Source: Sphagnum magellanicum (Eukaryota; Streptophyta; Sphagnopsida; Sphagnales; Sphagnaceae). From it: a DNA stretch of 64,000 nucleotides. Of this stretch, positions 1-11,476 are shown piece by piece. Location of the stretch: the NCBI GenBank assembly GCA_021904315.1, contig CM038913.1:8555958-8619957 (forward strand). The letters are read 5' to 3'. The notes under the pieces were generated by a model, which ran no database searches, was not told the origin of the DNA, and was given only the letters and a program-made list of their open reading frames with translations. Each line of letters opens with the position of its first letter. Within the stretch, counting starts at the first letter, position 1. The position numbers and the translations under genes were made by a program.

Positions 1-600
1 CAGAGTCTCAAACATTGGAAATAGTCTTTTGTTAGATTTGGACCCACAACTGGAACTAACACTCTTGGGAAAAAGGGGTAAGTTCTTTGAATCAGCAAGA
101 TGATTTTGTTTTTTGAGAAACTGAAAAATAGCCTCAACGTAGAGTTAAATATTAATTTTTATTAGTTGTTGAACTCCATACTTATATTGACCCTGATTTC
201 AATTTGATTAAATTTTTTTATCCATGCAATATCTAGTATGAGGAGTGTGTAACATTTGTATGAAATTGGACCTGATTTTGAACTGAGCCCAAAGGTTCTT
301 GAATTCGAGAAAATACGTTGGAACTGGAACCCCAAGGTTTTACAATGGGAAGAACCGAGCTCAAACCCACACCAAAGAACCTCCATTACAAAAAAAACAA
401 AACAAAATCAAAACTGACACCAAAGGTTCTCTTTAAAAGAAAACTACATATCACTCATGCATGCATATTAGAGAGGTGAAATGCAATCCACCGGTTACAT
501 ACAATGGTAGATATAGAAAATCACACAAATTTTCTTTATGGTTTCTATCTCTATCCTGAAATTAAGCTTGTCCAAAGATCCTGGAAAAAAGAAAAACACT
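1..600. other. Intergenic, nothing recognised
   Basis: Moderately AT-rich DNA with short open frames only. I see no domain, terminal repeat or RNA gene here. Confidence 0.5.
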
Positions 601-611
601 GAAAATACTGG

Positions 612-1376
612 TTATGTTGGTGTGGAATTGTAAACCAGTCCTCTTTCCATGTTCTCATTTTGCCAGAGAGTTGCAAATTTAGACTTCAATGATCCATGGC
701 TTTTAATACTCCTAACAAAATTTACTACAACAGAAACTGGAGATGTTTGAGTGAAAAAAGACATCGTGTCCTGAATTGCAAGTTGATTTCTAGGCAGCAA
801 TATATATTGAGGCAAATCTTGAGGTTTAGGTGGAACTAGTTGATTGTCTTTGAGTTTGGCATAGTGAATCCTTACTTGGGCCCATGGTGTAAGAGTTTTT
901 ATCTTGGTTATCAAGAAAGGCCGAGAACTGACAGATGCTGGTTGGTTTTATACCTACTGGTCAGGCCCAGAATATCAGATGGTTTAGTTCTACAAATTCC
1001 CACTTGCAAACTATTAACCCTGAGTGCCTGAGTGAAAGTGTACTTGACAATGTACTTGCTGGTTGTGAGGCTTTTGCCCTCACCAGTTGGGTGGCTTTGG
1101 GTCTTGGATTTCAAGTCACAGTTCTCCCCATCCATGTGTTTTCAAGTTTTGGCAAACTGAAGGGTACTTTACCAGACCCAGATGCCATATTTCTCATAAA
1201 TCATTTTTGTGTGGGTGATGAGAGATGGGGTGCAGGAAGCATGCACGTAATTGAAATAGATTTTTCTCTTCAACTATGATAATGTCTAATGAGATCATGC
1301 AAAAGCAATGTGACTGCAAATCATAAATACTCAGGACAGCCAGTGGAGCTGCATTGAGATACCTTAACTTGCTCAA
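612..1376 (-). repeat. Dispersed repeat 'block P', copy A (part 1), with coding-like frames
   Basis: The minus strand here has several overlapping open frames (612-914, 911-1135, 1194-1376) that match no family I know. The reverse complement of about 1130-1335 resembles 34690-34910: a shared tract reads TTTGCAGTCACATTGCTTTTGC, and both continue with GAAGAGAAA and GAGAAATATGG. A further piece (about 740-860) resembles 7255-7345 around GATGTTTGAGT-AAAAAAGACA and AGGTTTAGGTGGAAC. Because parts recur three times in 64 kb, this is more likely a decayed transposable element than a gene. Its class is unknown. The long frames could be remains of an element ORF. Confidence 0.4.
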
Positions 1377-1724
1377 TTCATTGTTCTTGCATATTACAAT
1401 AGATTTAATTCCTTAGTTTAGATTCCCCATAAAAAAAAGAGATTAAAAAAAACAGTCATTCCCAATTCACATGCTGCCTGTATACAAATAGAACTCCAAA
1501 CATATCCAGTAATAATTTCTTATCTCAGCCATTTGAATTCAAATATTTGGCTAAATTGGCTTATTGTTGATCGCAATCTCAGCTACATCAAAAATTTGAA
1601 AAAAAAAAACCATTTGTGCATTGCGCACAAAAAGAACTTGCAGAAATGTTTGAGTCTGTTATTCACAATTTTGCAGCAAGATCAGTTCTTACTTTTACTT
1701 TGACAACAATAATGACGTGGGGCT

Positions 1725-1935
1725 TATTTGAAATTCTGGAACCTGTACCTGTCATTAAAGTTTGCAACCCTGAGTCTTCATTCCCACAACCCAACCATTA
1801 TCTACAAAAGCGGCTTCACCCCCTCATCATGCCAAGCCATTGATGAATCTCCTCGTCATTATCACTTGCTCTTTCGCAAAGCCCGTACCTGCCCAAGGAG
1901 CCTTAGCTGTAACAATAAGATAGTACCAAAGTAAA
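1725..1935 (-). repeat. Dispersed repeat 'block P', copy A (part 2)
   Basis: The reverse complement matches 32880-33100. Shared landmarks are GGGCTTTGC, the 18-base string ATTCATCAATGGCTTGGC (one difference), and GTACAGGTTCCA followed by AATTTC. In the reversed orientation it precedes part 1 (612-1376), as at 32.9-34.9 kb, so the two copies are collinear, inverted members of one repeat. Confidence 0.5.
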
Positions 1936-2334
1936 GGCTCCCCATAAAAGTATATTTTAGTTGCTTCTAAACATAAGAAATAAAAAGACTAATTTAACGT
2001 CTCAAAGTCGACCTTTAACATTCTCCGGGCTAAATAAAGCACTGAAAGGTCTCACTCAAGAAGGTGAAAGTACCAGTGTAGATCCCCACTTCGCCCTGGC
2101 CCACAAGATATTACACAACAAGCAAATCCCTTAATTCACTCATCCTGCTTTCTACTTTACTATTTTTGCCACATATCTTGTTCAACTTCCATCCCTCCAT
2201 ACCTTTTGTATTTCTGTGTTTGTGTCTGTATTCTTAGTTTTTGCAAGATGTGAAATGAAAAAAGACAATATAATGTGCAAAGGATGGAAGTTTCTTTTAT
2301 CTACTGTACTACTACAAGTGTAGCCTGTGCTGCA
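1936..2334. other. Intergenic, nothing recognised
   Basis: No open frame of interest, terminal repeat or RNA-like structure seen. Confidence 0.4.
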
Positions 2335-2745
2335 GGCTCTATTGTGAAATTAAAAAAAAATTAGTGACAAAAGTTACTCAATATCTCCTCACCTTAGGTC
2401 TAAAAATTAAAAAGTTGCCTCCAAGAATCCCATTTCATCTATGGCTTTTCTACAGAACCATTTGAAAGCTTGCCCTAATTTCCTTAAAAGTCTTAGTTTT
2501 GATTTTGTTGATTTTTTTAATAAATATGTTCAATACTCCATAACTATGGCACTCTAGATCTAAACATTACAAAATCACCTTGGTGCACCCGTACTCGTTG
2601 AGGGCTTTCCAATGGTACATCAAGAGCCCAGTGGGGGGTCTTCATGGTCTGGCAGATCTATCTCAAGATGACAAGCAAAACAAATAGAACTTGAACAAAG
2701 TCCCACCTTCCTTAATTGAGAGATTCTCCTCATGAATTATGCTAT
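2335..2745 (+). repeat. Direct dispersed repeat, copy 1 (partner 6680-7115)
   Basis: It shares an ordered series of tracts with 6680-7115: TCAATATCTC-CACC-TA-GGTC, TTTGTTCAATA, AAATCA-CTTGGTG, GAGGG/GAGGC-TTTC, GTCATGGT-TGG-AGATCT, and CCCACCTTCCTTA. The later copy has an extra internal tandem duplication at 6921-7031. No coding capacity is recognised, so this is a non-autonomous or decayed mobile element of unknown class. Confidence 0.55.
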
Positions 2746-3119
2746 ATTGCCTCATTTTCAAATATGGAGGACTATCAAGCATGTTGCCCCAATGATTTTC
2801 TTGGGCAAAGTTTTGCTATAATACAAAACATATTCTGGAGGAAAACATGAATAACATGGCTTTTCAGTGTGAAATGTGTTTTTTAAAGCAATAAGTTTGT
2901 CTCTTTTTCGAACTAAAAGAATTGATAAATAATAAACAGTCAAGCACTAAGTAAGCTGACACAACTTATAACCAAATTTTATATTATCTCAAAGTTCAGC
3001 AATTACAGGACTACTAGTTCAAATAGGAGGGGATTTTACACCTACTCCTTGTGAGGGAGAGGAAAATTATGTCTTCCTGTAGAAGTAAGCTCTGAGCTCT
3101 GGCTCAGGTGAACCAGCAC
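2746..3119. other. Intergenic, nothing recognised
   Basis: AT-rich with no recognisable feature. Confidence 0.4.
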
Positions 3120-3445
3120 CCAACTGGATGCCCATTATGACCCAGTTGTGAATGAACCTCAACTGAGTTAATATCTGGTTTCACCTTGGTAACCCATTCT
3201 GTAAGAAGTAGGTCCTATATATAGGTAGAGAGGTTTTAAATAGGTGACTAGTAGTAAGTGGATAGATAATTTATACATCGCAAATGGTTGTTTGTCTTAC
3301 CTACCTAGTTGGTAGGTAGTACAAAAAACAACTAAGGTAACCAGCATGGTTAGATAGGGGTCTGGAACCCAACAGAAAACTGTTTCTTGATCACTTACTA
3401 TCCATCCTTCACGGTGCACTGGTTCACTCTGGCCCTGGACTCCTA
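3120..3445 (+). repeat. Direct duplication unit 1 with internal foldback
   Basis: Homologous to 4303-4650. Shared tracts are CAGTTGTG-ATGAACCTCAACT, TGTAAGAAGTAGGT, GGAACCCAA-AGAAAACTGTTTC, CCATCCTTCACGGT and TTCACTCTGGCC. At its centre TACCTACC and GGTAGGTA form a small hairpin (about 3297-3320). Confidence 0.65.
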
Positions 3446-4302
3446 TTCTTAGAGACTCTAGTGTAGGAACCCTTCTCCCCTTATGTCTCATGATCAGTGA
3501 TTTCTTTTGACTACATTTTGCCACTTAACGACAAAAAAAGAAATATTTCATTGAAGTGTAAATTCGAAAACAAATTGTTAAAAAAATTCAAAAACTTTGG
3601 AAAACCACAAAACTGAAAAACAAAACTCTGCTCACGATCTATATATGTTTAGGTTCATGATAAGGCTTGCCTTGTACTTTAAGATGGGTAATTTAATCCC
3701 AGGGGTGATAGATGTTCTTCAAATGTAGGGTTTTGTGAATGTCCCACCTGTGGGCTTTACCCTACACTTAACCTTGTATTGCACGACTCCTTTCCTATAA
3801 TTAGAACTTCTTTACATTGATGAAGGCTGAGTAAAACCTGAGTCATGATTTGATGATATATCTGCTCAGATTGAAGTTGTGGGAAAACCATATTAAGGAG
3901 AGAGAAATGAAGAGATAACTGTGTTGTTTGCATTGAAATGGTGGGAAAGATGACATTGAAGCAACAGAAATGAAGAAGAAACTACATAGCCTGTGGGCAT
4001 TCGAAGTATTGCCTGGAAAGCAGATGGACTGCACATTCCTTTGCAGAACTTCTCAATTCAAGAAAGCTAAGTGCATGTGTACACATGATTCAGTGCAAAA
4101 AATGTTATTATAATATGTTAGGTGCAAGTCACAATGTAGAATCCAAGGTCTGACGGTGCTTCTTCGCCTTACACAAACTGTCAATCTGGCCTCAAAGAGT
4201 GCAAAGAAACATGCATGTCCAAACATCTGGATTTGTAAATCCCCCGCAGAAAGAAAGCAAAGGATTTGAAGCAACCCCACATCAGAACCATGCACTGGAA
4301 GC
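3446..4302. other. Spacer between duplicated units; nothing recognised
   Basis: Short frames of up to 80 codons on the - strand, with no known motif. Confidence 0.4.
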
Positions 4303-4650
4303 TCCTTATGACTCAGTTGTGGATGAACCTCAACTTAGTTAATGAAACCCATGTTGGTAGCCCATTTTGTAAGAAGTAGGTTCTATATCTACGTAGCAAA
4401 ATAGGTGACTACAAGGTAAGTAGATGGTTCATACATATTCAAGGGCTGCTTTTACTACCTACCTACCTACTAACAACCCACTTGTAGGAAGTAAAAGCAG
4501 GTTGTTAGTAGGTAGTTAGCTAAAAAAAAGCAACTATGCTAACCACCATGGTTAGCTAGTGAACTGGAACCCAAAAGAAAACTGTTTCCCTACCACTTGT
4601 ACCATCCATCCTTCACGGTACAATGGTGGGTGCTGCTTCACTCTGGCCAT
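4303..4650 (+). repeat. Direct duplication unit 2 with strong palindrome
   Basis: Second copy of the 3120-3445 unit. Its centre has expanded into a palindrome. Bases 4463-4478 (CTACCTACTAACAACC) pair perfectly with 4500-4515, and a competing outer stem pairs 4448-4456 (GCTTTTACT) with 4490-4498. This lies just downstream of the mini-PLATZ copy. Confidence 0.65.
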
Positions 4651-5324
4651 CAAGCTAACAATGTGAAGTTCAAGCTCTGATGATGTTCCCCTCATATACT
4701 CTCTCACACACACAAGTTCCACTCCTGGGGATATAACATCAATATAACCTCATGAAACTCCAGAGTTCAGAAAGAGAAAACAGAAACAAGCATGCAGTTT
4801 GTGTATAGGATATATGCAACATTTTCTGAGGACCCATGCAAGGCACAAAAACAACAGAGATGGATACATGGATTCCAGACCCACGGATACATGACTCTTT
4901 ATAACCGGAAGTAGTAGACAACCGCCGGGTAAAATGTGTTCATAAACTGGGCCCCAAGTTACAAGCCGCCATACTGGCTGGAAAGACACAGCCAGGGTTA
5001 GGAACTGGATCTGTGCAGATAGAACTGTATGTATAGTATACCAAAAACAGCTTAGTCAAGCTACTCTCTGCTGCTGATCATCCTCAGAAGAGTAAGTAGA
5101 CTACAAAAATCTCCTGCATCCACAGCTACCAACTTCACACCCATTTCACAAGTACCACCATCCCAGGAACCACGAAAACAGCCATGACAACAAACAATGT
5201 GGAACTTAGCTGAGGAGAAAACCAGTTCAAACGCTCCAACTGGTTTGCTCCCAAGCTGGGGGTTGGCTGTCTGTTTCCCTCATGTCCACACTGCACAGCA
5301 TGAGAATGAAGATCAAGTCCAAGT

Positions 5325-5609
5325 TCAGTTCGAGATGACGTTATACGCTTCTTTTTCTGTGGCGAGTGCCACAGCGTTCAGGATAGCTGCACGTAACACG
5401 TTAAGGTATTCCTCGGAAGAGAAGATCCGAGGCTCCGACAGCTGGTTCACGCTAGGATCGCGCTCAACAGCTTTCATCTTGCACTGCTCAGAGCAAAACG
5501 ACCCCGTGCAGCGATGATCATTGTTCAGAACCTTTGCGCAATTCACGCACGAAAAGGGCCCGAGCGGTCCTTCCGTGCTGCTTCTTCCTTCTTTCTGGGC
5601 GCTAGACAT
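5325..5609 (-). CDS. Truncated PLATZ-like protein (mini-PLATZ), 94 aa
   Basis: PLATZ proteins are plant-specific zinc-dependent DNA-binding proteins that bind A/T-rich DNA and usually repress transcription. They have an N-terminal B-box-like Cys/His region and a second C-terminal Cys cluster. This copy keeps only the second cluster: C21, C24, C34, C39 and C43, with the SFCSEQCKMKAV motif at 37-48. The full paralog at 37803-38507 has 234 residues. After the shared MSS start, about 140 codons are missing in frame (285 versus 705 nt), which removes the whole first zinc region. Start chosen: ATG at 5609, matching the paralog's ATG context directly after a conserved intron acceptor. The frame is open to its stop and both UTR introns keep GT-AG ends, so expression is plausible. 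It could be a small interfering-type protein or a decaying duplicate; sequence alone cannot decide. Confidence 0.75.
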   Translation of the reverse strand: MSSAQKEGRSSTEGPLGPFSCVNCAKVLNNDHRCTGSFCSEQCKMKAVERDPSVNQLSEPRIFSSEEYLNVLRAAILNAVALATEKEAYNVISN

Positions 5610-5618
5610 TGTAAAGAC

Positions 5619-5721
5619 CTAATCACAGGTGCTGCACACGAATAATTAGACGCCCCAAACCACAGTAGACAGGATAATCTTCAGAGACTGCAAAACTCTG
5701 GCAGGTCCAGTATCTTCTTAC
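5619..5721 (-). other. 5'UTR intron 2 of mini-PLATZ
   Basis: On the - strand the donor is AAAAAG|GTAAGAAGATACTGG and the acceptor GTGATTAG|GTCTTTACAATG. The equivalent intron in the long copy is 37624-37790, with the same acceptor context nine to twelve bases before the ATG. Confidence 0.65.
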
Positions 5722-5824
5722 CTTTTTCGACCCGTCACAAGATGCTCAACCAGCAGTTAAAAGACGGAACACTACTAGATCTCTGAAGCTGCAACAAAAG
5801 CAGCAAGCATCTCCTGCCTGGTAC

Positions 5825-6037
5825 CTGCAAAACCGTGAACCCAAAAACAATTGTGGTGTTGATCTGAACGACAAACGCTCCGTATCGTCTCCCTCAGCAA
5901 GAACTACGAGCCTGACTACATCTGCAGTTACAACGCTAGTGCAATATCCTACAACGCATATTATATCACAGAGCGCAGAGAGAGGTTGCAGTGAAAACGT
6001 ATATCTAAGTCTTCACAACCTCAGGACTGTCTCTTAC
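5825..6037 (-). other. 5'UTR intron 1 of mini-PLATZ
   Basis: The donor is GATCGG|GTAAGAGACAGTCC and the acceptor GGTTTTGCAG|GTACC, both on the - strand. This is homologous to intron 1 of the long gene (37111-37564), which is twice as long. The intervening UTR exon 2 is 5722-5824. Confidence 0.65.
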
Positions 6038-6235
6038 CCGATCACGACTCCTCTGAATCTCCGTAGAATGAAGACGAAGACGATCGCTGCACTGAAGAAG
6101 AAGAAGATGGGAAAACAAGGGCCCAACACAAGCCCTATGTAGTGGCTCCCGCTGTCCTGGCCAACTGAGAGACGAGATCCTCGTGCAGCGCGCCCGTTGG
6201 ATGGGATTTAGATTGGCCATTTTCCCCTAGCCCAT
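6038..6235 (-). other. Putative 5'UTR exon 1 of mini-PLATZ
   Basis: The - strand reads CTTCTTCTTCTTCAGTGCAGCG and continues to the intron 1 donor, as in the long copy. The short TTC run here is greatly expanded in the other copy. Transcript start not determined. Confidence 0.45.
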
Positions 6236-6256
6236 CCATCCACGGGGCCTGGGTTT

Positions 6257-6269
6257 TTCTATATAAAAC
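6257..6269 (-). promoter_or_regulatory. Candidate TATA box for mini-PLATZ
   Basis: The - strand reads GTTTTATATAG, about 220 bp upstream of the exon 1 donor. Distance and orientation fit a core promoter, but this AT-rich motif could occur by chance. Confidence 0.3.
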
Positions 6270-6280
6270 TATACTAGTGT

Positions 6281-6679
6281 GCCCGGAGATTTTGAATTCT
6301 GTAGTTTATTGGCCTTGCCTACCAAGGCAGGGATATTGTGTTTAGATTCATTATAGAGTATAGTAGCTTAAGGGATTTTGGCCCCTAGATAATAGGTCTA
6401 TTTTTATATAACAATTTTTGAAAGATGATATTTTGGCGTGTGTTCAAACTTGAGATTAGTTATAGAATTATAATATCTTGAAGGATTTTGGTTTCTTTTA
6501 GAGGGTTTTTTGAAGATTATATTTTTGCATGGTGAAATATTTGAGTTTCCATAATTCTTCTTTTGCCTTAAGATACTTTTTAATGTAATTGGAAAGACCA
6601 TAGTGTGACACACCCCTTGTTAGTGTACCTTTTGCTATTGGCTCTAGTGTGAACTGGTTATCCAACAAATTTTTCCTTG
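6281..6679. other. Start of AT-rich repeat domain; no gene
   Basis: Base composition shifts sharply here from the PLATZ upstream sequence to AT-rich DNA. The boundary reads ACTAGTGTGCCCGG, similar to ACTAGTGTGAACCTGG at the left edge of the insertion at 13.76 kb. Confidence 0.35.
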
Positions 6680-7115
6680 TGAAATCATTTTTTAAATTTA
6701 CTTAAATTTCCAATGACAAAAACTATTCAAATTTCAATATCTCTCACACCTAAGGTCGAAAAATTTCAAAATCACATTCATTAAGTCTTTACTCATTTAG
6801 GGTTTTCTAGCAATACCAATAGTGCACCCAAATTCCTCTATGAATTTTAATTTCGATTTACATGAATTTTCAATGAAAATTTTGTTCAATATTCAATAAC
6901 CTCTCTACCATAGCTGAAAACATTATGAAATCAACTTGGTGTGCCTCTACTTAGGGAGGCCTTTCTAACGATACCGATTATGAAGTCAACTCGGTGTGCC
7001 TTTACTTAGGGAGGTATTTCCAACAATACCAAGAGTGTGACATGAGGTGTCATGGTTTGGGAGATCTCTAACAATTAAACAAACAAATTTACAAAGAAAC
7101 CACCTTCCTTATAGA
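6680..7115 (+). repeat. Direct dispersed repeat, copy 2 (partner 2335-2745)
   Basis: See 2335-2745 for shared tracts. This copy contains an internal tandem duplication of about 56 bp (6921-6975 and 6977-7031), each unit with TCAACT-GGTGTGCCT-TACTTAGGGAGG. Sequence resembling 740-860 follows at 7255-7345. Confidence 0.55.
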
Positions 7116-7717
7116 TAGATGTCATTAAAAACATCCATTCAATTTCTTTCAATTGGAACTTTTTTAATGGCAGTTGGATAAATTATAGTTGTGTGCAATT
7201 GTACTATGGATTTGGATAGTCCCACCCAAATTATTTACAAGGGAAAATATTTTGATGTTTGAGTAAAAAAAGACAATTCTAACACATTATTACATATTTG
7301 AAGGATCTTTTGATGTTTAGGTGGAACAAGGTGATTATAGCCTAAGGTCAACTTCCACATTGAAAAAACGAATAAATAGTTTTTTTCAAAATTAATTTGT
7401 TTATATAAATTTGAAATTATTATTTTTTCATAATTTATTATGATATTGTCATATGAGGATTGAAATTATTTAAATTGTGACTTGTGATAATTATGATGGT
7501 ATTCAACTTCATTTTCATATTTCAAAAAATTCATTTCATTATTTTGAACATTATACCACAAGGAATATTATCCATACCAACCCATGTATTTGCAACTTGC
7601 GTCTAAATCAACCATTTTTGTAATTACTGATGCAATTATCTTTCATAACACCATGTAAAAATGATTTGATGTCACATATGCAAGTATAACATGGTTTTAA
7701 GTTGCATATGGGTGAAA

Positions 7718-8370
7718 ACACGGTTCAAAAAATTAGGGGCACCACAGTAAAAGTTTTTTTCCAAGGACTACACATGACACCTATTGTTTTGTGTTGGTTT
7801 ATAATTTTATAATTTATTTTTTGGATACCCCTTTTAACACTGAATTTTAGAGATAAATACATTTTGACTAAAAATTGATTTTATATCATGTATAATATGC
7901 ATTCATGCCCTTTTTCACATTAACATGAACCACTTTTGTTAAAAACACATTTTCAAAATCCATATTTTTTAAAGTCAATTTAACATTTTTGAGCCAAATG
8001 TGCTCAAATCAATTATAATTTTTTTTTCATTAGTTCAATTCCTTTTGCCTTTCTAATTAGATGCAATGTTAAAATCCTTTCCATTTTTCAAAAGGAATGG
8101 TGCACATTTGGTAGAAAAAAAGATTGAAAAAACAAACATTGTCTTTTGAACAAGCATGATTATCAAGGTTTGAATGCTTTGAACATGCAATATATTTTTT
8201 GATTTGTGTCAAGTTTTGAACATGTAAACTTGCAATTAATGGAAAATATTCCAAAAAAATTATGACAATCCAAATTATTATGCTTCACTTGTGATTTTTC
8301 AAACATATAAAAATGTTGTTTTAAGGAAAGTCCATTCACTTAGGTGGCTTTTTTTATTATGTTTTTACCC
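7718..8370 (+). repeat. Direct dispersed repeat of 0.65 kb, copy 1 (partner 26283-26910)
   Basis: It aligns over its whole length with 26283-26910. Shared tracts include GTTGGTTTATAA, TATCATGTATA-TATGCATTCATGCC, ACTTTTGTTAAA, TTTTCAAAAGGAATGGTG, and the end GTCCATTCACTT-AGTGG/GGTGG followed by TATGTTTTTACCCA. No coding capacity. Mobile element class unknown. Confidence 0.65.
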
Positions 8371-9654
8371 ACATGTTGTTGACACTTGGGACCATAAATT
8401 CTAAGCCTAGTGAATAAAAAAATCAACCAAAATTTGGTTTAAAATAATAATCATTTTCTTTACAACCCTTTCAGAATGGATTTTATAACTTTCAAAATTC
8501 TTATAGTCCAAGCATGATTGGGGTACCCCCTTTGAAACATAAGGACTCATTCCTAAAATTCTCAAATTCAACTTTTACTTCACTTTTCTCATGACCTATC
8601 TCACATTTCACCTTTTTTTTTCATGTCAAATGAAATAATTTTGTTCCAGATTTTATGCAGGCTTCTAAAATATCTATTATTTTCACTTATGAAAGTGGGA
8701 ATAATAAAATTTATCCAATGTGGGCTATCTTCTATCAATGGCCCAAAATTCCCAAAATTTTGACTTTTTGAAACTTTTTACATTGCAATAGGGCATTTGG
8801 TTCTTGTCACATTCATATATTTTATACACATTAACACAAGGTGTTTCTGATAAAAATCTTGGGCCAAAAAAAATTATTTACACATTCCTTATGAGTCCTT
8901 GAACTTTTCTTTTCTTATGCAACAAAGTTTTGGATTTTTTTCAAGGACTTGGTAGGAATCCTTAACCTTGTTCAAATTTGACATTCTATGCATAGAATAG
9001 TACCTTTGTAATGTATTTATCTATGAATAAAATCAATATGAATGTGTCATTAAGTTTCAACAACATATTTAAATGAGGGGGTCCAATGAATATGAAATGA
9101 AACTATCTTTTTGGCTATTCCAACCATATATTGACCCTTATATCTTATATTATTTTATCAAATGCATTATATGAACAAACCAAACATAGATTTATGCATT
9201 ACTTATTCATGAAAGAAAATTGAATTCAATTGCATTGTTTAATACATTTCTTTTTATTCCTTTAAAATGAAAATTATAATGAAGACAATGACTCAAGTTA
9301 TTTAAAAGGATTCAAAAGGACATTTATATTATATGTTATCTATTTTTTATTTTTTTTATAGATTAATATGACATCATTCTAGTTACAATCATACCCCGAT
9401 TCATTATAATCATGAAATACTAAATATAATAAAAATCCTTAACAATTCTTTGTAGTTCTTTTTCATTAGATTATATTTTTGGGTACTTTGATTGTGAATA
9501 TCCCCAAATGTATAATATGGTTTGGTAGGTTTGTGAAAATTTTAGAAGTCCAATGAAAAGGGTATAAAGGAAACATCATTTTCAATTTTCAACATAATTT
9601 CAGGTGTAGGTGCAAAAAAAAGATTTCCAAACAAATGGGATTGTTGGATTTAAT
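8371..9654. other. AT-rich intergenic DNA, nothing recognised
   Basis: No frame above 60 codons and no repeat termini found. Confidence 0.4.
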
Positions 9655-11476
9655 CACTACGCCAAAATGTGGAATGGACATGATTAAGACATTTTGTGAC
9701 TATGTCCTCACCCAATCATGGAGTCATATAAAACAGGTCTTTTATGACTATTATTTTTAAACCAAAAGTATGACTACATTACTAAGGTTATTGACCATAA
9801 TCATTTATACTATTACTAAATGTCTATAATTAGCCATTATAGTCATGAATTTTAATATGCTTGTGACTACAATTAGTCATTATAATCATCTTGATTATGA
9901 ATTTAAAATATTATTTATGTATGTAATGAATATGTACATTAGTAAATATAAAACATTTAGTGCTCTAAATTTCTGAACACCTTTTTCCATTATAAGCAAA
10001 CTAGGTTTATAATTAAAATATTTTGCTAAACATTTATTGATTTAAAAAAAGGTATAAGTATGTTGGCTAGCTTAGATAACTAATTTGTGAACTAAATATG
10101 TAATGTAAGGTAATAATTAGGTTATAAAAATATATCAAAGTTATGTATATTAATAGGTATAAATATTACCTACCTACATTTAAGTAACTATCTAACTAAT
10201 TACTTATCTACCTTAATTCTATTCATTTACATACTAGCAACGTTACATGTCTATTTATGAATTACCATCTATAGTTTAATTTCATGATTTGATTTGATTT
10301 CTTGATATTTAATTTAAAATATTAATGTACTATATGATCAAAATATATTAATAAATTTCCAATGTTCCTATTCAAAATTAATTGACATTTCATGTTTTAG
10401 AATCATCATATTTAAACATCACAATGAAATCATTATTTTAAATGGTATTTTTAAAAATGTAATGATTATGTTTTAAATTATTTGTAGTTTTTTTCTATCT
10501 TTCATAATAAATTATGCCAAATCAAATTTTACATGTTTAAAATAATCATTTAATTACTTTAAAATCGTCTTAATCTTAAATTTTAAGGATCAAAATTTAT
10601 ATATATAACATCAGATAGTATATACTGTATAATATTTAAGTTATTTTTAATATTGATTTATAATCATAAATTAATTTAGATTAAAATTTAAATATTTAAA
10701 ATAATTACTTAATTGAATTTTATTAAATTTAAATCAATTGATATCTGATTTATTTGAATAATATTTAATTTTTGTAATAAAATAACTTTACATGTGAAAA
10801 TGTATTTAAGTAGGTAGGTGAGGCTAAATTAGGTAACATAACTAAGTTAAGTAGGTTGCTGAATAAGTTCTATATATTTATGTTTGACAATTTCAATAGG
10901 TTAACCAAAAATATATTCATAACCAAAGGATGACAATATTCTTTATTTATGTTGAGTGGTTGTTCAATGGTTAAAGACTTGAACCTTCCTAAAGGAGGTG
11001 AAGGGTTCAAGTCTTCATATTTACAACCTATGTTTCACTAATTAAGTTGCCTACCTACCTAGTTAAGCCGCCTATATTACGTGCCTACTTAGGTTACATA
11101 GGTTAAATAGTGTGACATGTCAACCATTAATTGGATGAAAAATAATGAAATGAACCTAATTATCATTATTTGATGATGATTATAAATATATAATATGATT
11201 ACATGTTTATAATGATATAAAATAAAAATTATTAATATGATAATAAAAAATATAAATATTTTATTAAAATATTATATATATAATGTTGTAGTGGTAAAAG
11301 ATACGGGCCATTATGACTATAGTAGTCAAAGATTTAATGGCTGTGGCATTTGCAATTATGACTAAAAATATAGCTAGTGGTTTTTGTGACAAGTCTGAAT
11401 GCACTATAGTCATGGCAATCATAAATGTTTTTAATGACTACAAATGTAATCATATTTTCCACATTTTGGCATAGTG
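9655..11476. mobile_element. Non-autonomous CACTA-like element 1
   Basis: The left end is CACTACGCCAAAATGTGGAA. The right end, read inward, is CACTATGCCAAAATGTGGAA, so 19 of 20 bases match. The element is flanked by a 3-bp direct repeat AAT (9652-9654 and 11477-11479). CACTA ends with a 3-bp duplication are the hallmarks of the CACTA/EnSpm superfamily. Subterminal copies of TATGACTA/TAGTCATA cluster at both ends, as expected for transposase-binding sites. There is no transposase coding. The interior carries a tRNA-like segment (10951-11018) and TAGG-type repeats. Confidence 0.85.
10951..11018 (+). repeat. tRNA-like segment (A/B-box-like) inside CACTA-like element 1
   Basis: TCAATGGTTAAAGAC resembles the start of a tRNA A box/D loop. 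AGGGTTCAAGTCTTC, about 35 bases on, resembles a pol III B box (GGTTCRANTCC). I see no complete cloverleaf, so it is likely a tRNA-derived SINE head or a relic. Similar segments occur at 30936-30990, 42322-42388 (- strand) and 45492-45555. Confidence 0.45.

Larger units (their letters stand above)
4740..6150 (-). repeat. Inverted paralogous segment carrying the truncated PLATZ copy
   Basis: The reverse complement of this block aligns with about 36935-39110. Matches include the first exon around GTGCAGCGATCGTCTTCGTC, the splice donor GTAAGAGACAGTCCTG, the start-codon context, the C-terminal coding half, and the 3' flank CTTGATCTTCATTCTCATG. Matching continues through the TCTTCTGAGGATGATCAGCA tract to GCATATATCCT-ACACAAACTGCA. 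The long copy is larger because of about 420 bp of extra coding sequence and a longer intron 1 with a (GA)n tract. Confidence 0.9.

Noticed and set aside
10951..11018. Functional tRNA gene
   Set aside because: Only box-like strings are present. Acceptor and anticodon stems do not pair and there is no T-run terminator at the right distance.
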